DNA of 64,000 nt from Macrotrachela quadricornifera (GCA_022393335.1 JAJEKB010020242.1:392236-456235); one strand, 5' to 3'; shown: positions 1 to 13,152, counted from the stretch's first letter. Notes: generated by a model not told the origin, from the letters alone. Program-made: numbers and translations.

Positions 1-934
1 TTTGAAATTTTGGTTGATTGTTTTTGGTTTGGAAGTACATCAAGAGTCGATAGGGTAAGGATAAAATCAATGAAAATGTATTAGAGGTTGATTTCTACAG
101 TGGGGGCTATACTAAACTCTGTCGGCATCATCTATACATTAATTTAGTTTTACTTTCAAAATTTTTGAGACTTCAATAGTTTTTTAAAGAGAAACATAGT
201 CTCTATCCTACCAACTCAACGAACTTTCTACATTACTAATTCATGAATCATTCTAATCATTGCTTGCTGTAGCTCTTTACGTGTCTGCTATGTAAATGCT
301 CTGATACAGCAAATTGCAAACCTGTTTTTGTATAATAAAATAATTGCTTAGCAAATACCTTCTTTGACTAACTTGGCTTCTCTTCTTTCCATTTTATTCT
401 GGAGAATAATATGCTTGTTCATTGCCATTTATGTATAGAAGGATGCAGGCAGACAAAACAGATAAGAGTTGACATAGAGTATAAGTACAAATTTAGTAAT
501 ATCAACATCGATGTAAAAGACGTACATAAAATAAACCAATAGACATATAAAGAATATTCCAGAAGTTTTATAATATTCGTAAAGCGTATCGTTCTAGCAT
601 TGAACAAAAGCAAACTCTTTGAAACTTTGATAAATTAGTGTATCTATTTAGTACTAAATAACTACAAAGTTTGAGGTAGATACCTTTAATTAGAAATTAG
701 TATCTTTAAGAGCACTATCATGCATTCATTTTTCAATGTTTCAATACCTTAAATAAGTTTACTTGCACGTGTTAATGTAAAAGTTTAACTAGTGATAGAT
801 ACTTAAAACTGATGTTAATCATAGTAGTATGAATGAAGCTAAGTTACTATTCAACGGTTATATCATCAAATTTTTTCACTATTTTGATCTTCTTACTTTC
901 CTTAAAAATCAAATATCATACGAGATAAGCCTCT
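1..934. other. AT-rich non-coding stretch
   Basis: No exon-like reading frame with splice signals and no repeat structure stands out here. The short open frames present are what AT-rich DNA gives by chance. Confidence 0.5.
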
Positions 935-2790
935 CTCATTTCATTATGTTATCTTTACAAGTAACGTTCGTCAAAAGTGACCCGCTTAATCCTCGACTGA
1001 ATCTATTCTATCTATTTCGAGAATCATTGATAGATAAATGGTCGACAAATGTGACGCTATAGTCATCTTAGTTTAAACGAATCTTCCACATTTTATGATT
1101 TATAAAACTAAAACAATCAATCTTAACTTCGAAAAATATCAAGTACTCACGATCTTTTCATCATAGATAACATCTTTTTGACTTTTATGATGCATTGATA
1201 GAGTACTGACACGAGTCGCCTGGGCTATAATTCAACCGAAGCTCATAACGAAAAACTAAGACAAAGCGTAACGTTTGCATTGACTCCAACTAAGTTACTT
1301 TACCCTGACATTGTACCATGAGCATGTACACACACAGAGTTGTCTTTCATGTGACTCCCCCTCACAGTCAAGAAAACAGGAATAAAACGTTTCGCCTCAA
1401 CTTTTCATTAGGATTTCCGGTAGCATTTATTTGTTATGATCTTCTGATATAAGGAAAATGCATGATGTTCACATATGAACGAACAGGAATTTGGAATAGC
1501 AACAAGCAAATAATATCATATTAGGATTCAGAAGTCTTTTAATGAATATGTCCCTTCTGCATCAAATGTCTAATAAAGATTTATTTTGCCTCTAGAATCG
1601 AATCATTCGCCTTTTCTCAAGGTGCTTCAACTCTTACTTATAGTACTTACGATAAAGCTTTTAAGTCAATGTCTAGTCGTTTGCATATTTAACGTCACTA
1701 TATCGATCGATTTAAGGTCAGCTTTGAAGTTAATAAATGTCTCTCGTTTAAATTATTGTCAAAAAGCTACTGGGTATCTGTTAATACACTAGTTAAGAAA
1801 AAACTAAAAAAAAAGAGAATTATTTAAGTATTGTTACAAATAGTGTGCAACACATTGTAGTGTAGGGAAAAGCTTCGTCTATTTTGGAATATAATTTTAC
1901 GTTTGATATCTATGGAGCCTCAACAGCAAAACTTCAAACAGTCGCTTCGTTTTTTACGTATTTTTCTATAAATATCACTCTAAGATTCGACATATAGTAA
2001 TCAACAAAGAAAACTGTTTATACTAGAATCAATATCGATCAGATTCACAAACCTCGCATATACATGAGTCAAGCTGAAAACAACAAGCAGTTCATCAAAG
2101 AAAGTTAAGAAATAGATCGAAAACATTTTTACTGACTTTGAATTCGTATTTTCTGTACGCGATAACGATCAGTGAAGTTTTATTACAAACGATGATTTAC
2201 TAATTTATCATTATTCAATACTTATAAAATATTGAAAAACTAATTCCAGTTTTCAATTCCTCATATTCAATTGTCTTTGGTGGATTTTCACTGAAGACAG
2301 TTTATATTATATACTATTAATTATTTGTCGAACCAACTCTTTTTTCATTTATTGATCTTCGGCCATCTTGGATCAAACTCCTTAGGAAAAAAAGTAAAAC
2401 TAATTGATAATTGTTTGATAACTTATTATTAATCACAAATTTGACTTCAAATGCGAATTCTTTACCCTCTTTTACCTTCATATAGTTTTCAACTAGAATA
2501 TTAGAAGTTTTTGATATTAATCTAGCTGACAACGTTTTCAGGTTGGTTTGGTTACAGAAAGATGCAGATAAACTTTAGAATGAAGCATAACTGTGCAGCT
2601 ACAAACTTATTTATATTATATGATCTCTGCTTCAATCCATGAAACAAACCGTTATTTTGCAAAACAAGCCTTTTCTTAGTAAAAAATTACTTGAAGCCTT
2701 CAAAAACTAATCGTACCATTCGATTCCCCAACCCTCGAAAATATTTTTCTGAAACGTTAAGTTTCGATTTTTTCAAAGTTACGATTTCTT
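935..2790 (-). repeat. Dispersed repeat, inverted diverged copy of 39,440-42,165
   Basis: The reverse complement of this segment aligns end to end, with many substitutions and small indels, to 39,440-42,165. Landmarks shared in order are the block around 2,690-2,790 (versus 39,460-39,560), the block around 2,330-2,540 (versus 39,690-39,920), 1,370-1,410 (versus 40,846-40,890) and 935-1,250 (versus 41,815-42,165). This copy lacks an insertion of about 860 bp present in the other copy at 40,955-41,812. No protein is recognisable in either copy, so this is probably an old non-autonomous transposon or a decayed one. Confidence 0.75.
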
Positions 2791-2855
2791 GTCGGTTTCT
2801 GTAAAAACATCTTTTTTTTGCCCTTTTAATTGGCCAAAGCAAACAAACAAACATA

Positions 2856-2975
2856 TCATAGTATATGACTTGAAGACCCATGGATACCATCATAGTATAG
2901 AGCTTGAGAGCCTATGTGTATCGTCATAGTATAGGCCTTGAGGACTCATGGGTACCTTCGTAGGAAAGGGCTAGC
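2856..2975. repeat. 34-bp minisatellite, about 3.5 units
   Basis: Units start at 2856, 2890, 2924 and 2958, each beginning with TCATAG or a variant and containing a CTTGAGGAC-type core followed by a CATGGGTACC-type core. The same 34-bp unit in different phase forms the array at 28,295-28,430, so both belong to one repeat family. Downstream, 3,040-3,090 carries a GATCTTTGAC...CAGACACAAAC stretch that also follows the second array. Confidence 0.75.
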
Positions 2976-4015
2976 TTAGGCATTAAGATAAAAACTCGAA
3001 TTGGCTGGCATTGCGGTCTGTTAATCTTTGATAGTTAATAATGTTTTCTTGATCTTTGACCCAGACACAAACAAACTAACCAAGCAACAGACGCCTTTTT
3101 TTTATATGATCTTCTCTTCAGTCGAGAGACCTACATATTTAATTTCAATATTCAAGTCAAAGATGGTATTTTTAAAGCAATTTGATACAATCCTTCACTT
3201 GTGAGTATTAACTATGAATATTCTGTTATCAATGAATAAAAACTTACTTAATTTGATCGCAATAAGACGAAAGAATTCATGTCTATCCAATGCAGTATCA
3301 TTTTGAAACACCACGTGTATATGTATAGACGAAGAGAGATCAGTTGTTTGTGTGAAACAAGAAACAATTGTACTCGTTCTTTTCACAATCAACGAAGAGG
3401 TTGAAGAAATGTTGTGCAATAACATTGTTGTTGCGAACAGCACGAGTAATGTGATTCTCGTTGTTGTGGAACTACATAAAAAATTATGAAACCCTTAAAA
3501 CAAAACAGCTCAAGAACAAGTTAAAAGACACTATCATTCATATGAATGGTATAGCTATGCGAAAAAAAGGTATTGCTGATTTTGACGAATTGTAAGAGTG
3601 ATTGCATATGCTCGTCGGCATGATGGTGTTTTCTGTCATCTACACACTCACAACCGTCTCTTTCATTTATTGAACACGACTTGTATAAGAGTAATCATAG
3701 ATAATAGAACTTAGAACTTTCGATCATTACGAAATAAATTGTACAAAATTATAAAAATTCTAAAGAAAGAAAATTTATTACAGTATATAATTTCCTTTCC
3801 TATTCTTACGATATAAAAATAATTAGTTTTTTTTTTTTATTTTTATTTCCGCTGAAATCTAAGGAAAAGAAATAGTGCAAAAGTGCTCTTTGATTTGAAT
3901 ATATTTCACATACTACATGATTATTATTCTATTTACATACAATATATGAGTATACGCATGTAGGGAATTATGTGACAGAAAAGAATTATTTCTAAAATAT
4001 GTAAATATTTCCACA
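2976..4015. other. Non-coding stretch upstream of the secreted-protein gene
   Basis: Apart from the repeat-family flank to about 3,150 I see only AT-rich DNA with poly-T runs (around 3,829). An open frame on the minus strand near 3,195-3,443 has no family resemblance or splice context and is not called. Confidence 0.4.
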
Positions 4016-4641
4016 ATGTTCTCAAAACTTATATTTGTTCTTCTTGGTTGGTTTGTATTTGTATCAACAACGCCTATAATAACATACAACAATGCTCAAT
4101 TTAATGTAACAAATGCGCACTTTCAAATTAGTATTATTTTTCCGATTCCAACACAAAATATGTGTATCTGTCAATGTTATATGAACCCATTGTGTATCAC
4201 AGGCACATTTTGTGGTATTAATCAAACTTGTGTTCTTTTCTATGTACACCTTCAGCAGGGACAATTATCATTGATGACTACTAATAATATTAATAGTGTA
4301 TTCACCTTTCCAGATAAGACCAATCCTTTTAGTAAGTAAAATACTCGAAGTACTTTATGATCTGATATCTGAAATGTCAGATGAAGTGCGCTTCATCAAT
4401 AAAATTTATCTTAATATTTAATTATATTTTAGTTTCATTTCATCTTTGCACAAGTTCTACTTATGCTGCTACTTGTTCGTCGATAAATTTTTCAAATACG
4501 ACCTGTATTATATCTGGCAGATGTAAAAATACAGCTGGTAATTGGATATCATCAAATATTACATTAAAGTCTGGTTTTGGTAATGGTTGTGCTTTGGCAA
4601 ATTCAAATGGTGTATTAGAATGTGCTGGATTTTGTGATTAA
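4016..4641 (+). CDS. Small secreted Cys-rich protein, two exons
   Basis: Exon 1 is 4016-4331 and exon 2 is 4433-4641. The donor GTAAGT at 4332 and the acceptor after TATATTTTAG at 4432 remove 101 bp and keep the frame, giving about 175 residues. The start has an N-terminal hydrophobic signal peptide (residues 4-18, ending near STTP). Residues 48-72 hold a dense CxC...C...C...C pattern (five Cys with a NQT glycosylation site), followed by a second Cys-containing part with several N-x-T/S sites and a terminal C-x3-C-D. These features suggest an extracellular disulfide-bonded protein; the first Cys block is loosely apple/PAN-like but I cannot assign a family. Alternative: the downstream ATG at 4381 begins a separate 86-residue protein with its own signal-like N-terminus, in which case there are two adjacent small genes. 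Confidence 0.55.
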
Positions 4642-4648
4642 ACGAAAA

Positions 4649-5594
4649 CTTAGCCTTCATACGACCATCTTAAAAACTACTATTTTTTGACCACTTGGGA
4701 TCCATAAGGACCCCAAGCTAATAAATGACAAATAATATATAAAATCCTCATTGTTTTATTATGAAACTATAGAGGTTCTAGATAAGACTTAACTACAAGT
4801 AACTTCAGTGATATCTACTCAGTCTTTTTTTTTTCACTTTGTTGTCGCATACTATTTTTCGAACGTTTGAGATGGTGTATCGTATACTCATGAGACAACC
4901 GCCTGAAGTGATCATAATCTTTTGATTTGATACTTTGTCGATTGGTAGGACTGGCTGAGACTAGAAAACACACAGAAGATTAAGGGCCCATGTGATGACC
5001 TTCCAAAGTTATGACCGTTTTACTGGGTTTAACCTTATGCATGCTATTTATCAAACAAAATTAAATGACGAAATTTCGATCTGAGATTCTCCTAATATAT
5101 AAGTCAGAAGGTCTTTAGAATACCCTAAAATTTTCAGTGCAAACGAATGTTCTCGTTCTGAGATAAAGAAAATATAGCAAAACTCGTTTTTCTGGTTTCT
5201 CATCAGCATCTACATGTACTTTGAGCTATATTTTCATATTAGGGACAACTGAATCGGATTGACTGATGTTATTAGGGTATTTTACTGAGTTTTTCTAATG
5301 CATATCACACAAGACAAAGTTTCATCTAAAGCCACGAATACAGCAGATTAAAATGAATTTTGCTCGGGTTCGAATGGGCCTCAAGTGGGCAACAAGAGTT
5401 CACATTTAGTTTGAGCACTTCAATCATCTAAACAACAATTCAATTTGTCCTGCTGACGTTATCAATATATTCCATTAAATATCCCTAAGTATACCTCAAA
5501 AGGTATAGTTTGATCTCTTGTTACATACATAGAGTATCAAAATGGAACTAGTTGGGATCCCCTACAGATTCCAGGTGGTCGTATGAGGGTTAAG
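4649..5594. mobile_element. Non-autonomous TIR element, about 0.95 kb
   Basis: The ends at 4649-4670 and 5573-5594 are inverted repeats of each other over 22 bp with 3 mismatches (core CATACGACCAT). The interior has no coding frame. The left end lies only 7 bp past the stop codon of the secreted-protein gene. No clear target-site duplication was identified, so the superfamily is open. Confidence 0.5.
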
Positions 5595-6371
5595 ATAATA
5601 TTCACTTTAACTATACGATTTTTTAAAATTTTTCGTTGTTGTTTTATATTAGAATATGAATTCGTATGACTCAAATTAAATGAATAAATCTCCTTGGAAA
5701 GTAAAAGCTAATAACAATTCAAGATCGTATGTGTGTTTTGAATATCAGTAGAAATTTTAGATTCGTATTCTGGATATTAATCTACTAACAAAAAGGAAAG
5801 AGAAATATAATTATTATAGAAATAAAAAATAAGTCTTATTCGTCTGATATTTATTGAGTGTATGATATAAATTTTTATGAGCCGTCATTGATCTATAAGA
5901 ATAACATTCGCAATCTTTCTAAAATGCACAAAAATTCTCATATCTTAAAAATAGCAGTATATCACAATTTAGATGTTAGAAGATCGAAAATTTTAGTTAT
6001 GATTCTTTTTTTTTATCAAGCTCTTTTCTTGATTAGCCCTACGTAATTACTATTTTGATTCGTAAAATGACACATTGTAATGACTCATGGTATAATTGCC
6101 TACTATCCTTTAGTTTTGTACAAACTTGACTTGTTATTAATAGCAAAAGAACAGAATAGAAAAGTATGACGACAACATATAAAGGTATGCAGTGAGAGAA
6201 AAGAACAGAATAGAAAAAATGCACTACAGTATATAATGTTATTGTTAGTATCATTATACATTTGTATTCTCTTCTTAACGTTTTCGAACATCACATCATT
6301 TATTTTTATGTTGTCTCTCTCACGTGTTTCATTTTCTTTTTACACATAACTTATACTAAATATTTTTTAAC
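5595..6371. other. Intergenic stretch before the Mpv17-family gene
   Basis: This is AT-rich DNA with a short duplicated motif around 6,145-6,210 (AGAACAGAATAGAAAA twice). I see no gene. The part just before 6372 is presumably the promoter and 5' UTR. Confidence 0.4.
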
Positions 6372-7230
6372 ATGAATGCTGCTACTACTAGCTCTGCTAA
6401 AATAGCAATTCAATCTCAACAAGGTATATTTTGAAGACTATTATTTCAGTTATTTTATAGTACGATCACTATGTTGTATTTTAAATAGGTTGGCGCAGTC
6501 TGATCAAACCATATTTATTTTCAACAATCGGAATCGCTACAAGCGTAACAATAGGTGACGTAGTATGTCAATATGTAGAAAAAAAAAAGAAGCGTACAGA
6601 TGGTAGTACTACCCGAACACCATTGTCTTCTTCATGGCCCTGGTGGGACAGTGAACGTTCTTTGATCATGTGTACATCAGCTATCCTCGTAACAACACCA
6701 TGGTCTTTTACATTTGCAAGAACAGTTGAACGTGTATTTCCAGGTTAGAAAAGACTGAAAGTACCAGCAAATATATAAAAAAAACATTTGTTTCCATTTA
6801 CGTATAAGAAAACAGTTTTTATTAGAAATCAATTTAGAATTTTTCTCTTCTCTCTATCTTTTTTTTTGTATCTTCAATAGGTAAACAAGGTATTCAAATT
6901 GCAAAGAAAATTTTGACCAATTCATTACTTTCACCTATTTATATAATTATCTTCTTTACATCGGTTACTCTTCTCAAAGGTCAATCTCTTCATGAAGCAA
7001 AAAGAAAAATTAAAACTGATTTACCTAAAACTTTTGTAACTGGAACATGTTATTGGCCATTTATTTCATTTATTAATTTTCGTTTTATACCATTGGATTA
7101 TCGACCATTTTTTGCAAGTCTTGCTGGAGCTCTATGGAATATTTATATGTCATCAGTTGCTAATAACACGGTGAAAACTTCAAATGACATTACAGTACTA
7201 AAGAAAAAGAATCGCAACTTTAACAGATGA
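6372..7230 (+). CDS. Mpv17/PMP22-family membrane protein, three exons
   Basis: Exons are 6372-6423, 6489-6743 and 6881-7230, all with phase-1 junctions of the form G|GT, giving 657 nt and 218 residues. Exon 2 carries the family's first helix region with the conserved G-D-x-x-x-Q (GDVVCQ). Exon 3 carries the C-terminal signature: a W-P-F followed by N-F-x-x-I-P-x-x-x-R, then W-x-x-Y-x-S (residues about 168-200). The length fits the family (about 170-230 aa). Mpv17/PMP22/Sym1 proteins are small multi-helix membrane proteins of the mitochondrial inner membrane or peroxisome. A low-complexity Lys/Ser/Thr insert near residues 49-65 is longer than in vertebrate Mpv17, so this could be an Mpv17-like paralogue. 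An AATAAA motif follows near 7,287. Confidence 0.9.
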
Positions 7231-9215
7231 AATAGATAGAATGACACTATCAGCATTACGAAAGGCGTGAAATATTGTAAAATCGTAATAAAAAAGATCT
7301 GTGATTCCTATATTTCAATTGCAATTCAAATTCTAACACATCTGATTATAAAAAGGTTTTTAAATAAAAAAGATGATTCTGTTAATACAACATTAAGACT
7401 GCAGTTATTTCTTTTCTACTAATATTTACATAATCATCTTGCACATAGATAAGAGCAACATCTGTAATACTACATTGAATGGTTCATCATAATTCAACCA
7501 AAAGTTAGAACCGGCAGTGTGCACAGTTCAAAGTAGTCAACAAAACCAGCCAATTAGTAGTTTTATAGTACTTATGAATTACAAACCATTTTAACTTTTA
7601 AATGTTTTCTTGATCTTCACTTTCAAAATTTGTTTAAATAGGTTGAAAGTTTTGATAATAAATTAACTTAAGAAATTTTGAAATATTGTCACAAAGACAG
7701 AACGGGCGACATGACTTATTCGATAGTGAAAACCTTCAAATGTAAATAAAATCTCTGTTATATTTGACAACAACATGAACTTGTATGTATGTCGAAAACT
7801 AATACGAGCTTGACAATTCTTAATGCGATTCAATTGTCAGCGTATGGCTATCATTGATAGTAAAAAAGATTCAAAAACGTTTCTCCTAGATGGGCTACAA
7901 GTTGTTTGAAACTTATACTGATGTTTACAACGCGTTCCTCCAATCAATAAACATAGATATTCGTAACTTTTTACAGCTCATACTTGTTTTGGGTCTTTAC
8001 AATGCTCTTCAATTTTTTAATTATGATGTTATCCAATAGCTACAAAATAAACTCTCATCTTCGTGTTAATCGACCGACATGCAAATAAAAAGTTTTTCAT
8101 ATGCCAAGTTGGATTATGTACAGCTCATTTAAGTTCATACTGAACTACTCTTTAGTATCGAAATGGTTTTATGTTTTTCTTATTCTGAGAGTCACAAGCT
8201 AAATGCAATGCATGCATGCATAAGAAGAAAACTAATAAATATAACTACCGTCGACGTGATAGTATTGGAACGGAGTGTAATATTCTTTATAGCAGATGGT
8301 GATTTTCATACAATAACAGAAATATCTAACATAAATGAATTGCACAAAAGGCTTATATATTTTTTAAGGTAATAAGTATCAAAGATGTTCATCACGCTGC
8401 CAACGACGTGATTAGTGATATGGTAGTGCTGAAAATCTTTAAAAGTACTGTCGCAGCGACTGGTTTGTTTTAAAGAGCACTAGAAAGTTGTATGAATTCA
8501 TTTAGGATCCGATTGTTCACGAATGTAAGACACAAAGACTTAGCAAATCTCATGAATCAGTTGAAACATTGCTAGTTTTGGTGCAGTATTAGCATAAAAA
8601 TTTTCGAAAAGTTGTTTGAATACTATTGGTAGTGACAGGCTTTCAGATGTGATGTACCTCGACGAAACATTCGCCTATACGAATGTCATATGATATTGAT
8701 CAATCTCGTTTCCAAAATCCTTACTATGAATATAACTGAAATCAAATTCAACAAAAGTTTTTCTGAGATATCAATAAGTCAAGATTAAATTCGATTATTA
8801 AAAAAAAAAAGAAATATATTCAATATTACAAAATCAATATCATTCGTCTATTCTTATGAGTATCTTTTCTTTTCAAATACTTTTATTTGATATAGACAAG
8901 AAAAAAATCTTGTCTCGTATTTATTCGAACAAAATTTTCAAACAGTAGAAAATTAAATAATTATAATAATAATAATGATCAATCTACTATTTTAGAAAGA
9001 AAACTAGAATTTCTTTTTACCAAAATAATCAGCAAAGAAGGTTCTACAAAGCCTAATATACAAGAAAATTTTATTAAGATGCTGTGTTTTTTTGTGATTG
9101 ACTACTCATGGAAGTATCCATTCTTATTTCATGACTTTTACAGATAATGTCAGTTACAATGTCATACTCATTCATTGAAATGAGTACATAATAAGTTGAG
9201 AAAAATTTAGATTAT
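7231..9215. other. Intergenic stretch without recognisable gene
   Basis: This is 2 kb of AT-rich DNA. An open frame at 8163-8372 has no family resemblance or splice context. The 3' end of the minus-strand GPCR transcript presumably extends into the last few hundred bases. Confidence 0.4.
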
Positions 9216-10211
9216 TTAATTATGAACAGTAGTCATGTTCTTGACATATTGAGCTGTTGTTCCTTTTTGTAATTCTATTTGTTGCGATGCAACTTGATTT
9301 GGTTTTCTAAAACATAAAGCTGTTCGTACATTTCGTCTGTATGCAGGAGATACGAATACATAGACATAAAATGTTCCTACATGCATTGTAAAACTAATAA
9401 CAACATTTACATTGGTCCAAAGAGTTTCTTGTGCCATTTGTAATTGAGATTTTACTCTTGATTTTGTAATCTCAGAATAAATATTAAACATAAAATTTGG
9501 TAATGTTGTAATAAAAGCCATAGAAAATTCAGCAAGCATCATTCGATTAACTTGTCGTTCAATTTTATTCCGTCGACTATGTCTTGTTAACCAGAGATTA
9601 TATGATGTAAGTAAACTAAAAATGCCAAGAATTGTCATTGACAGAATATTGGTAACAATCAAATTAAAATATGTGATAAATTGCATGTATACAGCACGAT
9701 CTTTAGCCGATGCTGTACATGAATAACCTGAATAATAAATGCCATCTGGAATACAGATTGCTAAATAACCAATACCAAATAGAATTACAATTATATAAGC
9801 TCGTTGTACAGTAATAAGACGACGATAACATACATTGCGTGAAGTATGTAGAAAACGATCAATACTTGCTAAACAGATACAAGTAAATGGCATATTAAGA
9901 CCCCAACGTCCAAATAACCATCGAATTTTGCAATAAACTATTGAACCAACTAATATATCAATATTCATAATATTAAGTATGCAACGTGGAACACGCGATG
10001 ACCATAATAATACTAAACTACCAGTGAATGAACTAATTAAAAAGATAGAATTTGACATACGACGAAGTGTTTTGAGACGAATAAAAACAACAATATTCAA
10101 TAAATTTCCAATTGTTCCAACAATAATAAGTACAAACATGACATAACCATCAAAAATTTTCGCGATAGTTCTAAGACGAAGAATTTCTTCATCGATCGAA
10201 GTGTTCGACAT
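9216..10211 (-). CDS. Rhodopsin-like GPCR (class A, neuropeptide type), intronless
   Basis: A single exon encodes 331 residues with seven hydrophobic helices. An N-terminal NTS glycosylation site is at residue 3. TM1 carries the class A G-N pair (35-36). Cys 94 before TM3 and Cys 165 in the second extracellular loop can form the standard disulfide. The end of TM3 reads D-R-F (118-120) in place of D-R-Y. TM7 ends S-P-A-Y-R (288-292) in place of N-P-x-x-Y. After a short helix-8-like basic stretch comes a Gln/Thr-rich tail. It would act at the plasma membrane coupling an extracellular ligand to G proteins. The degenerate DRY and NPxxY motifs fit the large lineage-specific families of peptide-like receptors in rotifers. 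The ligand cannot be told. The ATG is followed directly by a polar N-tail, and upstream sequence lacks an in-frame extension. Confidence 0.9.
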   Translation of the reverse strand: MSNTSIDEEILRLRTIAKIFDGYVMFVLIIVGTIGNLLNIVVFIRLKTLRRMSNSIFLISSFTGSLVLLWSSRVPRCILNIMNIDILVGSIVYCKIRWLFGRWGLNMPFTCICLASIDRFLHTSRNVCYRRLITVQRAYIIVILFGIGYLAICIPDGIYYSGYSCTASAKDRAVYMQFITYFNLIVTNILSMTILGIFSLLTSYNLWLTRHSRRNKIERQVNRMMLAEFSMAFITTLPNFMFNIYSEITKSRVKSQLQMAQETLWTNVNVVISFTMHVGTFYVYVFVSPAYRRNVRTALCFRKPNQVASQQIELQKGTTAQYVKNMTTVHN

Positions 10212-10905
10212 TATGCTTTGTAATTGAATAATATGACTTACAGTTGTTATTTTATAAATATGATACAGTATCCTTTTTTTTCAATTAATTTATATATATG
10301 AGATACGCACTAATCTACATCATTTCAAATGATAATTAGTATGTCATAAAACTACTTACTCTGTTTATATCTCTGTGAATGACAAGATTTTGAAATACAA
10401 ATAACTGCATAAAAATATTATTTGTAATAAGGATATGACCTAGATATTATCGCTAATATGTCATTTGCAAGAACATTTTTATTAAAGAATAATTAATTAA
10501 ATTGAAAAAAGAAAGGTAATAGAAACCTTTTTTTTCTCAAAATTAAAAAAGAAAATTGCAAAGGAATATTTTTCTATATAAATATTCTATTGAAATATAT
10601 ATACTCTTGAATAAATATTGTAAAAGAAATTACATAATAATAATATTTTGTTTTAAAATTAATATTATAAATATAAAAAGAAGTAAAATCTACGTATGTA
10701 CGACATTGTTCCCTCCTATTAATGGAAAACTGAAAATAGTTAAAAGTAAATCCAGTAAGTTGTAGATCTTTATCATTATAATAATCAATATTAGATTTAT
10801 TAATTATTATGAAAATATGTCTCTAATTATTCATTTAATGTTTCTATAATATTAATATGAAATATACTTGAATTAAATCTACGTCATTGATCATCTATTG
10901 GTGAT
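10212..10905. other. AT-rich stretch upstream of the GPCR
   Basis: This holds the presumed GPCR promoter and very AT-rich DNA. The open frame at 10,556-10,765 is Ile/Lys/Asn-rich low complexity and is not called. Confidence 0.4.
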
Positions 10906-11013
10906 CTAGTTATTCTTTTTAGCTCCTAATCCTTTTAATCCTAAATAAGATTTATCTTTCATATCTTTAAAATGACGTCCAAAATATAGCAGATTGTTAG
11001 AAAAATATGCTTT
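10906..11013 (-). pseudogene. Possible terminal exon or gene remnant
   Basis: On the minus strand a frame of about 35 codons ends at a TAG (10,908-10,906). Its composition is coding-like: aromatic, basic and glycine residues, ending G-L-G-A-K-K-N-N. I could find no convincing partner exon upstream on that strand. It may be the last exon of a decayed gene or a chance frame. No family is assigned. Confidence 0.2.
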
Positions 11014-13152
11014 ATTTTTTATTAAAAATAGTTAATTATAGATTTGGATTTATTTTCAATGAATATAAATTAATGCCAGAGATTCTTTTTTTCAGTCTAT
11101 CGAATGATATTTTGTATTATCTCATCTAATAAAATAAGAAGTCTACAAGATGGGCTAAGAATTGAATTTGAGCAAATGAATTGAATTTTTCTATCAGGTA
11201 TAGAGACATATCTAAGGAAAATCCTTTATTAAGCATCGCTATTGGCTTCAACAAGAAAATTTTACTTTTTCACAGATAGGAAAAAACAATATTCTTAACA
11301 AAGAATCTTTTTAAACATGTCTTTATGAAAATACAGCATGTTTGTTCAAATCGTAATGGACATACTCAATTTTTTCTTGCTTGTCTGACATTTGGTCCAT
11401 GATATACAGTAATACAAAGGTCATCTTACTGAAAAAAAGGAAAGAAAAGAATTTCCTGGCAAAACCAGCCTTATTTGGAATTCATAAGAGAATCTACAGT
11501 AATTATATATAATCACCAAGATAACTGATTCTACTATCGGCCTAGATCATAATTTTGCTAATGATAATTATTTTCCTACTGATTTCATCATATATATATA
11601 GTAGAGGATATAGAAGATAAAGCTTACATAATAATCATGGTTAGTCTGTTTATCTTCGATTCCGATTATTTTTGAAGAGCGTTATCACTATTTTTTGTCC
11701 ATAAATAGACCTTAGTATGTCCTACAAAAATGCCTATATATGCACCTTTCGAAAGGTTGTCTAATGAATTTCAATAAGCGGTACTAGTCCTCACGGCTAT
11801 ACGATCATCGATCTTTATTACAAATAGAGTTTTCATTTAGCAATCGAGCAGAATACAATGGAGTGCTGATGAAAATGTGAAACGAATTCAATGTAACTGG
11901 ATATTTATCATTTTTTTGAAAGTCGTTTCCATATCAGATAGAAGTTATTTTTAAATCCATCTTTCATGAACGATAAAATTATTCGAAAAAAACAAAGCAA
12001 TGATTTATCTCTAAAACACTCTCGAATATCATTCATATATGTAAATCACTACCAATCAATACATATTCATGTTTTCCTTTATACTCATCGCTTTTCTCTA
12101 TCAACCGATAGCCGATTTCTGTTTAATAGATTCATTAAATTCTTCTTGTAGTGGATTCCATCTATTTACTTCATACGTGATTATTAATCCTTACTCATAC
12201 AAAGAATTCTGTCAGTCTCTCATTTGAAAATTAGTTTCATTATATTAGAGGCATATAGTATCTAGATGATTAATTTCTGTCTACTAAGTATCAATACGAA
12301 AGAAGTTTACGTGAACTCTTCAAAAAGAAAAGAAGAAATCATTTTTACTGTCCAGATACCGATAGGACTTCCGGGCCACTCTTTATTTGTATTTAAAAAA
12401 ACAAAATATACCATAAGATGAAGCGTGCTACAATTTACAAAGAACTATCTATATTACATATGTACCTTTTAGTTTTTACGTAAAATTGTATACAGACAAT
12501 AAATTGTTCTTTTTACACAGTCCAAATTTTAGTCGCTCCAGATTTTGTTGGTCTTGAAACTAAAATATGCAACTGTAAGAAAAGCTATCTTATGTAAATT
12601 TTTAAGCTATTCACGTTGCATTTTATGGTATATTTTGCTTTTTTAATACAATATAATTATGTTTACGTGAGTGTATCTAAAAAAATTATGCATTCGAAGT
12701 GATTGAGTTAGTTTTATAGAATAATAAAACTCAGGACGCGTATATGCATCATCGGTAATCTACGAATTAAAAATGATATAGAGCACTAGCATGGAATACT
12801 TGAATCCTCTTCACGTCATTAATATAGTATTTTCCTAATCGATTTTGTTTGTAAATTTTCCTTGTTACCCTTACTTAGTAATATTAGGACTGCTACTCTA
12901 CTTGTTCTTAGATTGCATGTTCTTCTTCATTTATTGCGTTTCTTTCACAAATATTTTAATGAGAAAGATTTTTTAGTATCTATCATTCATAATAAATTAT
13001 TCGAATATCATTAAAATTAAAAAGGAAAATTTCTAGTGTGAAATTAGGTATGTACCAATTTCAATTACAATTCTAAGCCTGAAATTAGTCTAGAGTTAAC
13101 TGGATGATATTGTTTCGGCTATACAAGAGAAAATCCTTCCTCATCTCAGATG
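11014..13152. other. Gene-poor stretch with a faint relative of the 43.7-kb MITE interior
   Basis: No gene is seen. Around 12,610-12,655 a block reading like TTCACGTTGCATTTTATGGT followed by a TATATTTTGCTTTTTTAATACAA-like run resembles 44,222-44,270 inside the mariner-type MITE. An inverted version of it lies near 12,400-12,440, suggesting an old degraded palindromic relative at about 12,390-12,660. Confidence 0.3.
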
